Shown here: one piece after another, positions 32,611-42,133 of the stretch
Position numbering within the stretch: position 1 is the first letter of the stretch
How the letters are laid out: each line of letters begins with the position of its first letter
Source: Plectosphaerella cucumerina
Taxonomy: Eukaryota > Ascomycota > Sordariomycetes > Glomerellales > Plectosphaerellaceae
DNA: 64,000 nt
Assembly (NCBI GenBank): GCA_020746995.1
Contig: JAGPXD010000004.1
Location: 1,922,001-1,986,000 of the forward strand
Direction of reading: 5' to 3'
Program-made: the position numbers and the translations under genes
Notes under the pieces: model-generated
Told to the model about the DNA's origin: nothing
What the model saw: the letters and a program-made list of their open reading frames with translations, nothing else
The model's database searches: none

Positions 32611-34795
32611 GTTTCGATCATGTTCGGGGCCTACTTGTAGGGTAAGAGTAAGCGAATATCCTTTTCAAACTGAACTGGCGCCTCTCTGGGCACTCCCCAG
32701 CTCCTAGTCCAGTCCTGCCGTAGAAAGGACGAGAGCCATGCCAGGTACGCTCGCCACCAATCCAGTAGATATGTGGCCGTCATCGAAGGCGTCCCCAGGG
32801 CGGAGCTCCGAGTCTATCTTCCGTCCAAGCACCTCAACGTCAAGTCCGATGACAGAAGAGGGGCTCGGACGGAAGATATTGTCATGGGGAAGGAAAAGGG
32901 GGAGCCGTACCCATCATTGCTAGGCATTACGACTCGCCAGCGACGAGAAGAAGGGTGGCCGGAGGGTTTGGCAGGCCAGCAGGCCGTAGGTGAGGGTATA
33001 CGCGAGAGTGCGTTCGTCCGTCCGTCCCTGTTCTGTAGCCGAGTCTACAACGAGCGTAGCAAGAAGTCGAAAGGGTATCTTGAAGCAATAAGGAATCGAG
33101 ATGGCAGTACTGGGCTGCGCTTGGTGTATGCGAGGGGTGGAATTCGTAGCTTGTCGTGTCCTGTGTTTGACGGGGTGACGTTAGCCACTTGGATGTGAGA
33201 CAGCGACCGTGGCAGGGCAAGGCTGTCCAGCTGCTCGAGCTTCCCTGCAAGTACAGAGGGTAGACGCCTTGCTATCAAGCTCAGGCAGAGGTAGGTGGTT
33301 GCGACGCAGCTAAAGGTAGCTGGAGGGCGACAGTGCTCAGGCACAAGGGGCGAACGAGGCCTGAGGAGGGGATGGATGGGGCCCGACAGTCATACCTTGG
33401 CGAGAACGCAGCGCCTCTGCGGAGCGGCAGCAGCGGGCGGACTTGCTGGCGGAGGGGTGAGGTCCGAGTCGAGGATGGGTGGGTAATCGATCGAGCAGGT
33501 GAGAGGGCAGGCGGGCGAATGGAGCGATGGGGTTGTCGTCAATAAGATGCAGCATATGCCATACAAATGCAACGAGGGAGTTCCAATATGGCGTCCTCGG
33601 GTCCGGGCAGGATTGCTAATGACAGTTGAGCATTTGATAAAGTCCTAGTGTGTGATTAGGGGACCGTCCGCAAGGGCCCTCCCTCCGACCGCATTATCTA
33701 AGCTCCCGTCCCGCCCACAGCATCTGTGCTGGTCCTCCCACTCTCCGCCCTTGGGCCTTGCGACCTCTTCCCTGCCCTGGAAATTGTGCCGCTGGCGGAT
33801 GAGTGGTTGAGAAATTCATGCACAAGTCGAGGGCGGTGAGACGAGACAGTTTTGGGAACTGTGTTCGGTGATGCCAATGCAGGGAAATTGCCGCGGGGTG
33901 CGCGCGGGGCCAGTCACAATCGACACTGTGCGTGGGGAGACCCGGACTCGGTCATCGACGGAGTCGATGAAGTTGCTGTACTTCGATGCTTGCGGATGGC
34001 CACTACTACTTTCAAGTCTCAGTACCACTCGGTGCGAGCTCTGGTTTATCCGGTGGGCTCTGCCGATGTGGATTTTTTGTGCACGAGCTCCCCACCGGGA
34101 CCAGCCAATGACGCCAGCCCCGCGCGAAAGGTCCAGCAGCGACCGCCGACGCAGAGCGCCAAAGCCATTTGGACTGGCCTGTGCGGCAGTGAGAAGCGCT
34201 GGACCTGGGACCTGGACGGGGGACCTGACCTGCACCAGCACCAGCACCGGCCGGCGCACTCGCCTCGCTTCGCAGCACTCAGTGTCCATGCAGTTCCTCC
34301 GCCCACGCTGCCACCCTCGCCCGGCCTCCCCTCTCCCACCACGGTCTTGCCCTCGCCTCTTCGGTTCTCTTTACGGCATGAATCTACCCTCAAGCACCTT
34401 GCTACCAGACATGAACATCAACCAAGCCTCCAACAAGTCTCGTCGAAGCCTCCGAGTCCCGTCCTTCCTGTAGCCGTTGCGGTAGCTGCCGTCTCCCGCC
34501 GAGGAGAATCCCGTCGCCGTCGCGCAACAATCTTCTCCTTCCAACCCTCCTACTCTCGCGCGACCACCCACCCCCCTCCGACCAGCCTACCCTTCCAATC
34601 CCATCATACCGGCCGCGCTGGTCTTGCGATCACGGCCGGGCCCAGATATTATAACCCTCCTGGCTTCCCTCCCCCTCTTGCCCTCTTGTCGACCAGTGCC
34701 TGTGCCTCGTCTTCCCCTCTTCCACACTCCGCCCGACCACCTTTGTCGACCTCCTCGACCTCTCCGACCCGCGCTCCTCCCACCCGATTGCCTCG
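32611..34795. other. Divergent intergenic region (CxxC-HH gene and PHD gene)
   Basis: About 2.2 kb between two start codons. From about 34.27 kb to 34.79 kb the plus strand is strongly pyrimidine-rich, which accounts for a long open frame with Pro/Ser/Thr/Arg composition there. I read it as promoter and leader of the PHD gene. No separate gene is supported. Confidence 0.5.
34270..34795 (+). promoter_or_regulatory. Pyrimidine-rich promoter and leader of the Cti6-like gene
   Basis: Dense C/T runs (CCTCCCCTCTC and similar) on the plus strand lead into the ATG at 34796 (CTCGATGG). This resembles the tracts before other start codons in this window. Confidence 0.4.
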
Positions 34796-36794
34796 ATGGC
34801 ACCGCTCTCTCCTCGACGGTCCTCCCGAGCCCGACTCAACGGCGTCTCTCAATCCCAACATAACTCCTCCACCTCGAGTCTCTCGAGCCGTGGTGAGCGG
34901 AACACGCGCTCCCTCAACAAACCACCCTCGTCCAAGTCCACCCCGACCGCCTCGCTCTCCTCCGAGCCCCTCGACGACTTTGACGATACTCTCATAACCC
35001 GCCGCCGCACGCGCGGCCAAGAAGAAATCCGTGACAAGATCAGGGCAGACCCATACAACATGCCGGCCGACGACGACATTCAGGAGGACGACGAATCCGT
35101 CCGCTGCATCTGCGGCTTTGAAGAATACCCCGGGCCGCCACCCTTTGACGACGAGGTCAAGCACGGCAAGCCCAACCCCGAGGCCGAGTTTTTCGCGAGC
35201 ATTGAGCTCTCGGACGAGGTCTCGGGGCTCTTTGTCCAGTGTGACGTCTGCAAGGTCTGGCAGCACGGCGCCTGCGTCGGCATCTTCACGGAAGAGAGCT
35301 CCCCAGACGAGTACTTCTGCGAGAAGTGCCGAAAAGATCTACACAAGATTCATACGGCCAACAATGGGTGAGCAAAACCCCTTTCCAACCTGGGGGGCCG
35401 ACCGGTGGCAGCACCACCGGCCAGGCCGACCGACTACCTCCTGGTCGCCAATCCATATGCTAACCATCGCAACAGACAACGCTACTCAAACTACGTGCCA
35501 CTGGGACGGGCGTCGGCGACAACCTCGAGGGCCACGTCCGTCACAAAAGATACCCCGCGCTCTCCCAAGGAGCAGTCGGCGCGATCCGTTAGAGCCGGCT
35601 CGGCCAACCACCCTTCCAAGAGACGCTCTACAATGAACAGCCGCGATGCTGCCTACGATGAGGAGGAGCAGCTGCGGCGCGCCATCCAGGCCAGCAAAGA
35701 ACAGAACTCGCCTGAGATTGGCGACCCTCCTTCCAGACGGCCAAAGCGAGGTCGCAGCGACAGTGACGAGTCAGTCTTCCACGCCCGGCCGAAGCTCCCA
35801 GAATCTGACAGCCTCGCCTCTAGGGATGCGTCGAACCTTAAGCGACAGCGCACAAGCTCCCCTTCTCTCTCGCCTCCCACGAGCAAGACAATGGCCGACG
35901 ACGATACCGACGACGATGGCGCTTTGCGCAACGGGCCGAAGAAGAACCGGAGCGCCCGCACACACAGGGAGAAGTCGGAACGTGAAGACAGAGAACGCTC
36001 GCGCGCCGAAAACGCAAGCAAGCGAAAGGGACGAGCGGACCGCCGTCGGGCCGAAGGTTTGTCGAGACTGCACCCACAGATCAGACATACGAAGACTGAC
36101 ATTTGTTCTAGACTCGGATCCTTCAGAGGAGATCCCGCTTGTCACGACGAGAGCTGTTGTCAAGCAAACTACAGAGGCGCCGCCGCCTCCCGAGCCCACA
36201 CCTTCTTCTGCCCCGACGCCAGATCCGACACCAACTGCTCCGGCCCCTCCTGGAAGCACGCATAAAAAGACCGCCCGCAGTCACCACAAGCGGGGCAAGG
36301 GCCGCAACCAGTACACCAAGGATCGCGACGACCTAGAGGGGTCGCCGGTGCGGTCCATGTCGAGGGACACACCTCGCCAGACCGAGGAGCAGGCGACCAC
36401 CAATACCAAGGCTGCGGCCACAGAGACGGCCACCAAGCCGACGAAAAAGAACAATCTCCACAGCAAGGTGTCCATGAGCGACATGAAGCGGCGCGTCTCT
36501 GCTTTCCTCGACTTCATATCCAAGACGCAGGTGGAGATGGCCGGCGAGTCTTCATCCGCATCACAAGCCAGCCACAGCAGCTCGCAAAACCAAAGCCCAC
36601 GAGCCGGACCGCAGATCAACGTCAACGGTGCCACGCCAACCAAGGACGTCAATGGCGTCACGGCACTCAACGGCGCATCGCCCGACGGGCAGGCACCGGC
36701 CGAGGGGCAGACGTTCAAGGACCTCAGCTGTGTTGAGATGATGGACTCGCTGACGCGGGACCTGCTGAAGTGGCAGAACCAATACGCGCACTGA
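34796..36794 (+). CDS. PHD-finger protein, Cti6-like (Rpd3 histone deacetylase complex)
   Basis: Three exons: 34796-35367, 35476-36056 and 36112-36794 (introns 108 and 55 bp; the first has GCTAACC just before CAACAG), 611 residues. The PHD finger uses C104, C106, C149, C152, H157, C160, C175 and C178, with CDVCKVWQHGACVGI as its core. The first zinc loop holds 42 residues, longer than in most PHD fingers. GQRYSNYVPL follows after splicing, a segment that accompanies the finger in fungal Cti6-type proteins. The middle is highly charged and disordered with nuclear-signal-like clusters (KKNRSARTHREK, KRKGRADRRR). Near the end come SMSDMKRRVSAFLDFISKTQ and MMDSLTRDLLKWQNQYAH, a C-terminal helix typical of the family. 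In yeast, Cti6 belongs to the Rpd3L deacetylase complex and recognises methylated H3K4. The same role is inferred here. Confidence 0.85.
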
Positions 36795-37295
36795 ACGGCG
36801 TCTATGAGGCGCAGACACACTGTTTGAAGGAAGCTGCAATCCTGCGCTGCGGCTCCGTGTAGGATACCGGCATGAGACGACGGACCACGCAAAGGGCAAG
36901 GATGGGAGGACATACTGGCGCATGGTGGTGGGCATGGTTTTCCAATTGGGCATTTTTCAAGGGATTGGGGGGGCGTTTATATCTGCTGCATTTCAGACCG
37001 GCAAGCCGAAGAGGGGCCGGACCGTTCCGTCAACCGGGGTCCGGCCGTGTTCTATATACCCCGGGGACCTGGTAGCCCACGGGGCACGCAGGAGAGCTTC
37101 ACGGCTTAATTGATTCATGATTGACACTGGTACATGGAGATATGGTGTGATATGATGGGTGTTTGAATACAAGGTACAGAAAGCTCGTGGGCCTTGGAGG
37201 GGGTATCTTCCTAAGTGCGGCCGATATGTGATCGACGACGCGGGACGAAATATGGTGTTATACATGGCATTTGTCTCTCCCGAGCACGGACTGCT
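36795..37295. other. Intergenic between convergent PHD and Mtg1 genes
   Basis: About 500 bp containing the two 3' UTRs. Nothing else is visible. Confidence 0.5.
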
Positions 37296-38390
37296 TCACG
37301 CAGACTTGAATTTTGCGATGTTCCGCTCCTTGCGGGCGACCTTCTCGCGCTTACGGGCCTGGTTCATGCTTATAGCCCCGCCACCATCAAGCGCAAGGTC
37401 CTTGCCGCGCAAGGCGTCATCGTTGACCGTATCGAGGATGAAGCGGCCCAGATGCCCAGAACGCCAGCGCTTGACGATCCAGTCTGCAGCAGCCTCGTGG
37501 TTCTCCGCCCCTCCGGCCTTGAGCTTCCCCGTCTTCCGGGCAACGCCCGCGAGAAGGTCGTTGATTTCGTTTGTAGGTTCGGCATATTTCGAGTACAGGC
37601 CCGGATCGATGAGGTTCATGCGGTAGAGGAGGTAGTCGGCGAGAATCTCCATGGGGATACGCTCGTCTTTCACGGAGCCGGCGAGGGCGAGCTTGATCAT
37701 GTCCTCCGCGTCGTTGACGTACGGCATGAACACACCAGGGGTATCGAGGACGAAGACGCCCGCGCCGAGGGCACCACCTTCGGGATCGTCGAGGATGCGC
37801 ACGGGCGTGGACAGCTTGCGCGTGATGCCCGGCTGCGCGCCGACGCGGGCGACGGACGTCTTGGAGTTCATGCCGTGTGCGCGCAGGCGGTTGAGGAGCG
37901 TGCTCTTGCCGACGTTGGGCATGCCTACGACGAGGGCGCGGACGCCAGTGAGGGAGTCTGCGGCGACGGCGACGGCGCGGATCTCGGCGAGGAGGGCGCG
38001 GGTGGAGGCCGGGTCGTCCTTGCGCCAGAAGACGGAGCGGTGGCGGGGGCTGCCGATGCCGCCTCCTGCGACGGCGCCGCCGGCGGCGAGGCCGGCGTTG
38101 TGCATGCGCAGGGCGCGCTCGACGGAGGGGCTGTCGGTGCCGAGGTCGCGGTGGGTGTAGACGACGATGCGCTCGCGGCCGGCGATGGCGCGGTCGATGT
38201 GGGGGTTCCACGAGGTGAGGGGCACGCGGTAGTCGCGGCACTCGAGGACGAGGGGGATGTTGGAGAGGCGCTTTGTGATCTCGCGGAGGCCGGCTTCGTG
38301 ATGGCCCAGGTAGTAGGAGCGGGGGATGTTGGCTGAGAGGGCGTTGGCGAAGGTCGTCCGGGGGACGAACGAGGCTGCGGCGGCGGCCAT
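37296..38390 (-). CDS. mtg1: Mitochondrial ribosome-associated GTPase Mtg1 (circularly permuted)
   Basis: A single exon of 364 residues with ATG at 38390 (GCCATGG on the minus strand reads ACCATGG). The order of GTPase motifs is permuted, as in the YlqF/RbgA/Mtg1 family. The G4-like segment comes first (YTHRDL at 78-83), then G1 GMPNVGKST (156-164), G2 within GAQPGIT (184-190) and G3 DTPG (216-219). NIPLVLECRDYRVPLTSWNP near the start is the conserved family entry motif. The protein assists late assembly of the large mitochondrial ribosomal subunit at the inner membrane. The usual NKxD of G4 is THRD here. A Gly/Ala-rich linker at about 100-115 is probably species-specific. The N-terminus (MAAAAASFVPRTTFANALSANIPR) fits mitochondrial import. 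Confidence 0.92.
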   Translation of the reverse strand: MAAAAASFVPRTTFANALSANIPRSYYLGHHEAGLREITKRLSNIPLVLECRDYRVPLTSWNPHIDRAIAGRERIVVYTHRDLGTDSPSVERALRMHNAGLAAGGAVAGGGIGSPRHRSVFWRKDDPASTRALLAEIRAVAVAADSLTGVRALVVGMPNVGKSTLLNRLRAHGMNSKTSVARVGAQPGITRKLSTPVRILDDPEGGALGAGVFVLDTPGVFMPYVNDAEDMIKLALAGSVKDERIPMEILADYLLYRMNLIDPGLYSKYAEPTNEINDLLAGVARKTGKLKAGGAENHEAAADWIVKRWRSGHLGRFILDTVNDDALRGKDLALDGGGAISMNQARKREKVARKERNIAKFKSA

Positions 38391-38939
38391 GGTGGGAGGT
38401 AGAGGAAGATCGAAGCTCCCGGATGGGTGTGGGTGTTATCTCTGGGATCTGGACATTGTATGTCGGGGGGATTGGCCGGTCGGCGGCGGGGGTCGACGCG
38501 TGGGCGAGCGGTGCGTACTGCGGCGGACGTGTCTTGTACAGGGGCTTTGGTATCGTCAACTTTAGCTCCGACGTCGCGCGCTCACGTGAAGACGAGAAAA
38601 AAATCCAGGGTCCATTTTTCGGGGTGTTTGACGTCATGATGACATAAGCCGATAAGGTTCTTGGCGCCGATAATCGCTTGTGATAGCTCCTGGGCGCTCA
38701 GCCAATCAAAAGCGGCAATTCCTCCTCGTGGTGTCTTCTTGTGTGCCTCCAAGATGCATCGAGACCTTTTGCCTCGGTGAACAACGGCGTCGATCTAGGT
38801 GCCAAGGCGATGCACTGCCACCTGTACCCGAGATGTTTTCTGAGGGAGCAAGGCTCTGCCCTGGACCGATCTGGAAAGAGAGTTTTCAGCATAGCAATGT
38901 ATCCGTCTTCATCACGCTCCTTACTGACGCTCACTCATC
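38391..38939. promoter_or_regulatory. Divergent promoter region of mtg1 and the borate transporter gene
   Basis: 549 bp between two start codons. Only short frames are present. TGACGTCATGATGACATAAG at about 38628-38647 contains the palindromic CRE-like core TGACGTCA, a bZIP-type site. Which gene it would serve is unknown. Confidence 0.5.
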
Positions 38940-40848
38940 ATGACCCGTCACTCGCTTGCTGCTGATGGTCGATCAACGCCATGGAACCGTGACGACGAAG
39001 CCGACGGGGTGGCCTCTGAAGCCCGAGAGGTCCCCTCACAGTCGGGACATCAACCCGGCTCCTGGAGGAGACGCCTCGACTGGTCCGCCAACCTCTTCCG
39101 CAAGGGCCAGGAGCTGCATCCCTTTCGGCTGCTGAGGGAGGACATAAGCAATCTGAGGATACGCTACGTCTCGGACTGGACTGTTTTTAACCAGCTCGTC
39201 GTTGCCAGCACCGTCTATGTCTTCTTCACCAACCTACTGCCGGGCATCACGTTCGCAGGCGATTTATACGTCCTGACTGGCCAAGCATGGGGAACCATCG
39301 AGGTCGTCTTCAGCACCGGTCTCTGCGGTGTGATCTTCGCGCTGTGAGTGACGCCTCATCATGAAGAAAAGAAGCATCAATTCTGACCTCTGCAGCTTCT
39401 CCGCCCAGCCATTGACCATCCTCGGCGTCACTGGCCCCTTCACCGTCCTGGCCGAGAGCATCCACAACCTATGCGAGAAGAACTTCGGGGTATGGAACTC
39501 ACCTTTGAAGCTCCATGTCTTTCTGCTAACAGCTCAGGTCCCCTTCCTCCCCGTCATGGCCTGGTCTCTCATCCACGCCGGCTGGATGCACTACCTCCTC
39601 GCCATCTTCAACGCCCACGACTACACCATGAAATACGTCACAGACTTCAGCGCAGACATCTTCTCCCTCCTCAACTCGGTCATCTACTTCTACAAAGCCG
39701 TGCGAGAGCTCCAGAGAACCAAGGAGGACGTCTCTTTCGCCGCCTTCCTCTACGCCATCATAGGCGCTGCGGGAACCTGTCTCCTCGCCGTGCTCCTCTC
39801 GACCGCCACGTCCTGGAAGCCGCTGTTCCATCGCTACGTCCGCCTCGGCCTGGCCGAGTACGCCGCTGCCATATCGATCGTCTTCTTCGCTGGAATGCCA
39901 TATGTCGGCGACCTTGCAACCCTGGACCACAACCGCCTCACCGTGCAGACGAGTCTGCGCCCGTCAGACCCGAATCGACAGCGCTTCTTCGTCGAGTTCT
40001 GGAAACTGCCCGTCGAATGGGTCTTCATAGCCATCATCCCGGGCGTCATCATCACGGTTCTCTTCTACTTTGACCACGAGATCAGCAGCATCATATGCAC
40101 CGCGTCTCGATACGGCACCAGGAAGCCCGGCGGCTACGCATGGGACATTGCCCTCCTCGGCACGACGACGATTCTATGCGGCATCCTTGGGATTCCTCCT
40201 GCCAACGGTCTGCTTCCCCAGGCGCCCCTACACTCCGAGTCTCTCATGTACGCCGTGACCGAGGAGCCGCGTCACGAGGCAGAGCCCGGCGACCCCCCGA
40301 GCAAACCCGTCATGCGCGTCCACGAGCAGCGGTACTCGCATCTGATCCAGGCCGTCTTCATCCTCGTCTTCGTTACGCCTCCTTTCCAACGCGTCCTCGG
40401 GCTCACGCCCACCTCTGTCCTCGCGGGGCTGTTCATGTTTATGGGCTATCAGTCCCTGTCGGTCAACCCGATTCTCACAAGGATCGGAAACCTTCTGACG
40501 GCTCCTTCGGAGCTGCCTGAGCTGCCCGAGGGCGTGACCTGGCTCGGGGTTAACACCTACACGCTGACGCAGCTGGTTCTCACGGGTGTGGTCTTTGGCG
40601 TGACTTTGACCGTGGCGGCTCCGGGATTCCCGATCATTATCATCATCTTGGTGCCGGTTCGCCTTATGCTCATGAACAAGATCTGGAGCCGGGAGACCTT
40701 GCGACATGTTGACGCCTGGGCGACGAGGGAGGGTCGGCCGGAGGATGATGATGAAGACCGTCGGCGAGCTGGACTGCTGGATGGAGTGGGAGCGTCGACG
40801 ACGCATGAGAGGTTGGACGAGGAAAAGGGGTCAAGCAAGGCGATGTAG
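38940..40848 (+). CDS. Bor1-type borate/anion exporter (SLC4 family)
   Basis: Exons 38940-39343, 39396-39489 and 39538-40848 give 602 residues. The first intron (52 bp) is needed to keep the frame. The second (39490-39537, 48 bp, GTATGG...CTGCTAACAGCTCAG) is a multiple of three and leaves the frame open if unspliced. Removing it joins EKNFG to VPFLPVMAWSLIHAGW, which matches the family. SLC4-type proteins move borate or bicarbonate across the plasma membrane, and fungal Bor1 exports boron. Hallmarks are NLRIRYVSDWTVFNQ, LFSAQPLTILGVTGPFTVL, NAHDYTMKYVTDFSADIFSLLNSVIY, YFDHEISSIIC and PNRQRFFVEF. About ten to twelve hydrophobic segments follow one another. The C-terminal tail is acidic and cytosolic. 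Confidence 0.93.
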
Positions 40849-41138
40849 CAGAAGTAGGGGCTTGAATCCAATGGCTGGTGTTGACGAGGTTCTTTGACTT
40901 GCGCATCAAAACCATATTGTTTCAGAAGCCTGGCCTCGAAGAATGTTGTGTGCTCATGCTCGGCTGAACCTTAGCCAGTCAAGCTGAAAGACCGCCGGGT
41001 TACTAACAAACCAACGACAGTCGAGGACTCGAACGTAACACAAGCGCCCACCGTCGTCATCTGCATGCCACCCCGCACTCATCACGAGCATCGACTCATC
41101 TCATACAAGCACATCACAGAACAAACCTTACAAACACC
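40849..41138. other. Short intergenic region before the second SDR gene
   Basis: 290 bp containing the 3' UTR of the transporter gene and the promoter of the SDR gene. AACACCATG lies at the SDR start. Confidence 0.5.
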
Positions 41139-42133
41139 ATGACACTCTCAGTCGCCGGCAAGTATGCAGTCATCACGGGAGCCGGGTCCGGTACGTACCA
41201 CCCCTTACCTCAAGCGCAGCACCCCACTGACCACAAGCAGGCATCAACCTCGCCTTCGCCAGGCTCCTCCTCCAGCGCGGCTGCTCCGTCATGATCGGCG
41301 ACATTAGCCTCCGGCCCGAGGCCCGCGCCCTCCTCGCACAGTATCCTTCCGGGCCCGGCCGGCCCGGGGACACAGCTGCTGGCGCCGGCCCCCCCGCGGC
41401 CCTCTTCCAAGAAACCAACGTCCGCTCCTGGCCCCATCTCAACGCCCTCTGGCACCGCGCCATCACCGCCTTCCCACACGTCGACATCGTCGTCCCCGGC
41501 GCCGGCCTCTTCGAGCCTCCCTCGTCTTCCTTCTGGAACGCCCCCCGCACAGCGACGAACCCCTCCTCCCCGAGCCTCGACGCTGCCGATGCCGACCCGG
41601 GCTCCTACGCCATCATCGACATCAACCTCGTCCACCCGGCTCGAATGTCCCAGCTCGCCATCGGGCACTGGTCGCGCCGCCGCCGCCCGGGGACCCTCGT
41701 GCACGTCAGCAGCGTGGCGGGCCACACGGCCGGCATCGGTACGCCGCTCTACTTCGCGACGAAGCACGGTATCACGGCGCTCGTGCGCAGTCTTGGCGAT
41801 TTGAAGGAGACCATGGGCGTTCGCGTCGGGGCCGTCGCGCCCGGGGGTGTCGCGACGCCCATGATGCTCGAGCATCCGGCTGCAGAGTCGTACCTCGCCG
41901 GCGGGGGGGGTGAGATGCTTCTCGAGCCGGAAGAGGTGGCCGAAGCCATGTTGGCTCTCTGTGAGGATCCAGAGTACGGTAACGGTACTATCCTCGAGGT
42001 CATGAAGGGTAAGAGGAGGGTGGTTCCGCTGTTCAACGCCGACGCCCCCGCCATTGCTAGTAGTATGCTTCCAGGCTTCGCCCGGGAGCAGGAGGCGCTC
42101 AAGGAACGGATCAGGAGGGGATACAACGTGTAA
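41139..42133 (+). CDS. Short-chain dehydrogenase/reductase (15-PGDH-like classical SDR)
   Basis: Two exons, 41139-41190 and 41241-42133, with a 50-bp intron (GTACGT...AGCAG) that interrupts the cofactor loop, giving 314 residues. After splicing the loop reads TGAGSGIN (13-20). The last Gly of TGxxxGxG is Asn, as in several 15-hydroxyprostaglandin-dehydrogenase-like SDRs. Catalytic residues are S175 (HVSSVAG), Y188 and K192 (YFATKHG). The structural NNAG is PGAG (IVVPGAGLFEPP). The segment after the second beta strand is extended and rich in Pro and Gly (PSGPGRPGDTAAGAGPP). APGGVATPMM fits the usual PG motif. NAD dependence is likely from the D in MIGDIS after beta-2. The substrate is unknown; a hydroxy-lipid, steroid or alcohol is possible. 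Confidence 0.88.

Noticed and set aside
33852..34997. 381-codon plus-strand frame overlapping the start of the PHD gene
   Set aside because: Pro/Ser/Thr/Arg-rich translation of a pyrimidine-rich promoter tract, out of frame with the PHD protein and with no conserved motif.
37215..38336. 373-codon plus-strand open frame opposite mtg1
   Set aside because: Shadow of the Mtg1 coding exon, with Ala/Gly/Asp/Val-rich composition and no domain.
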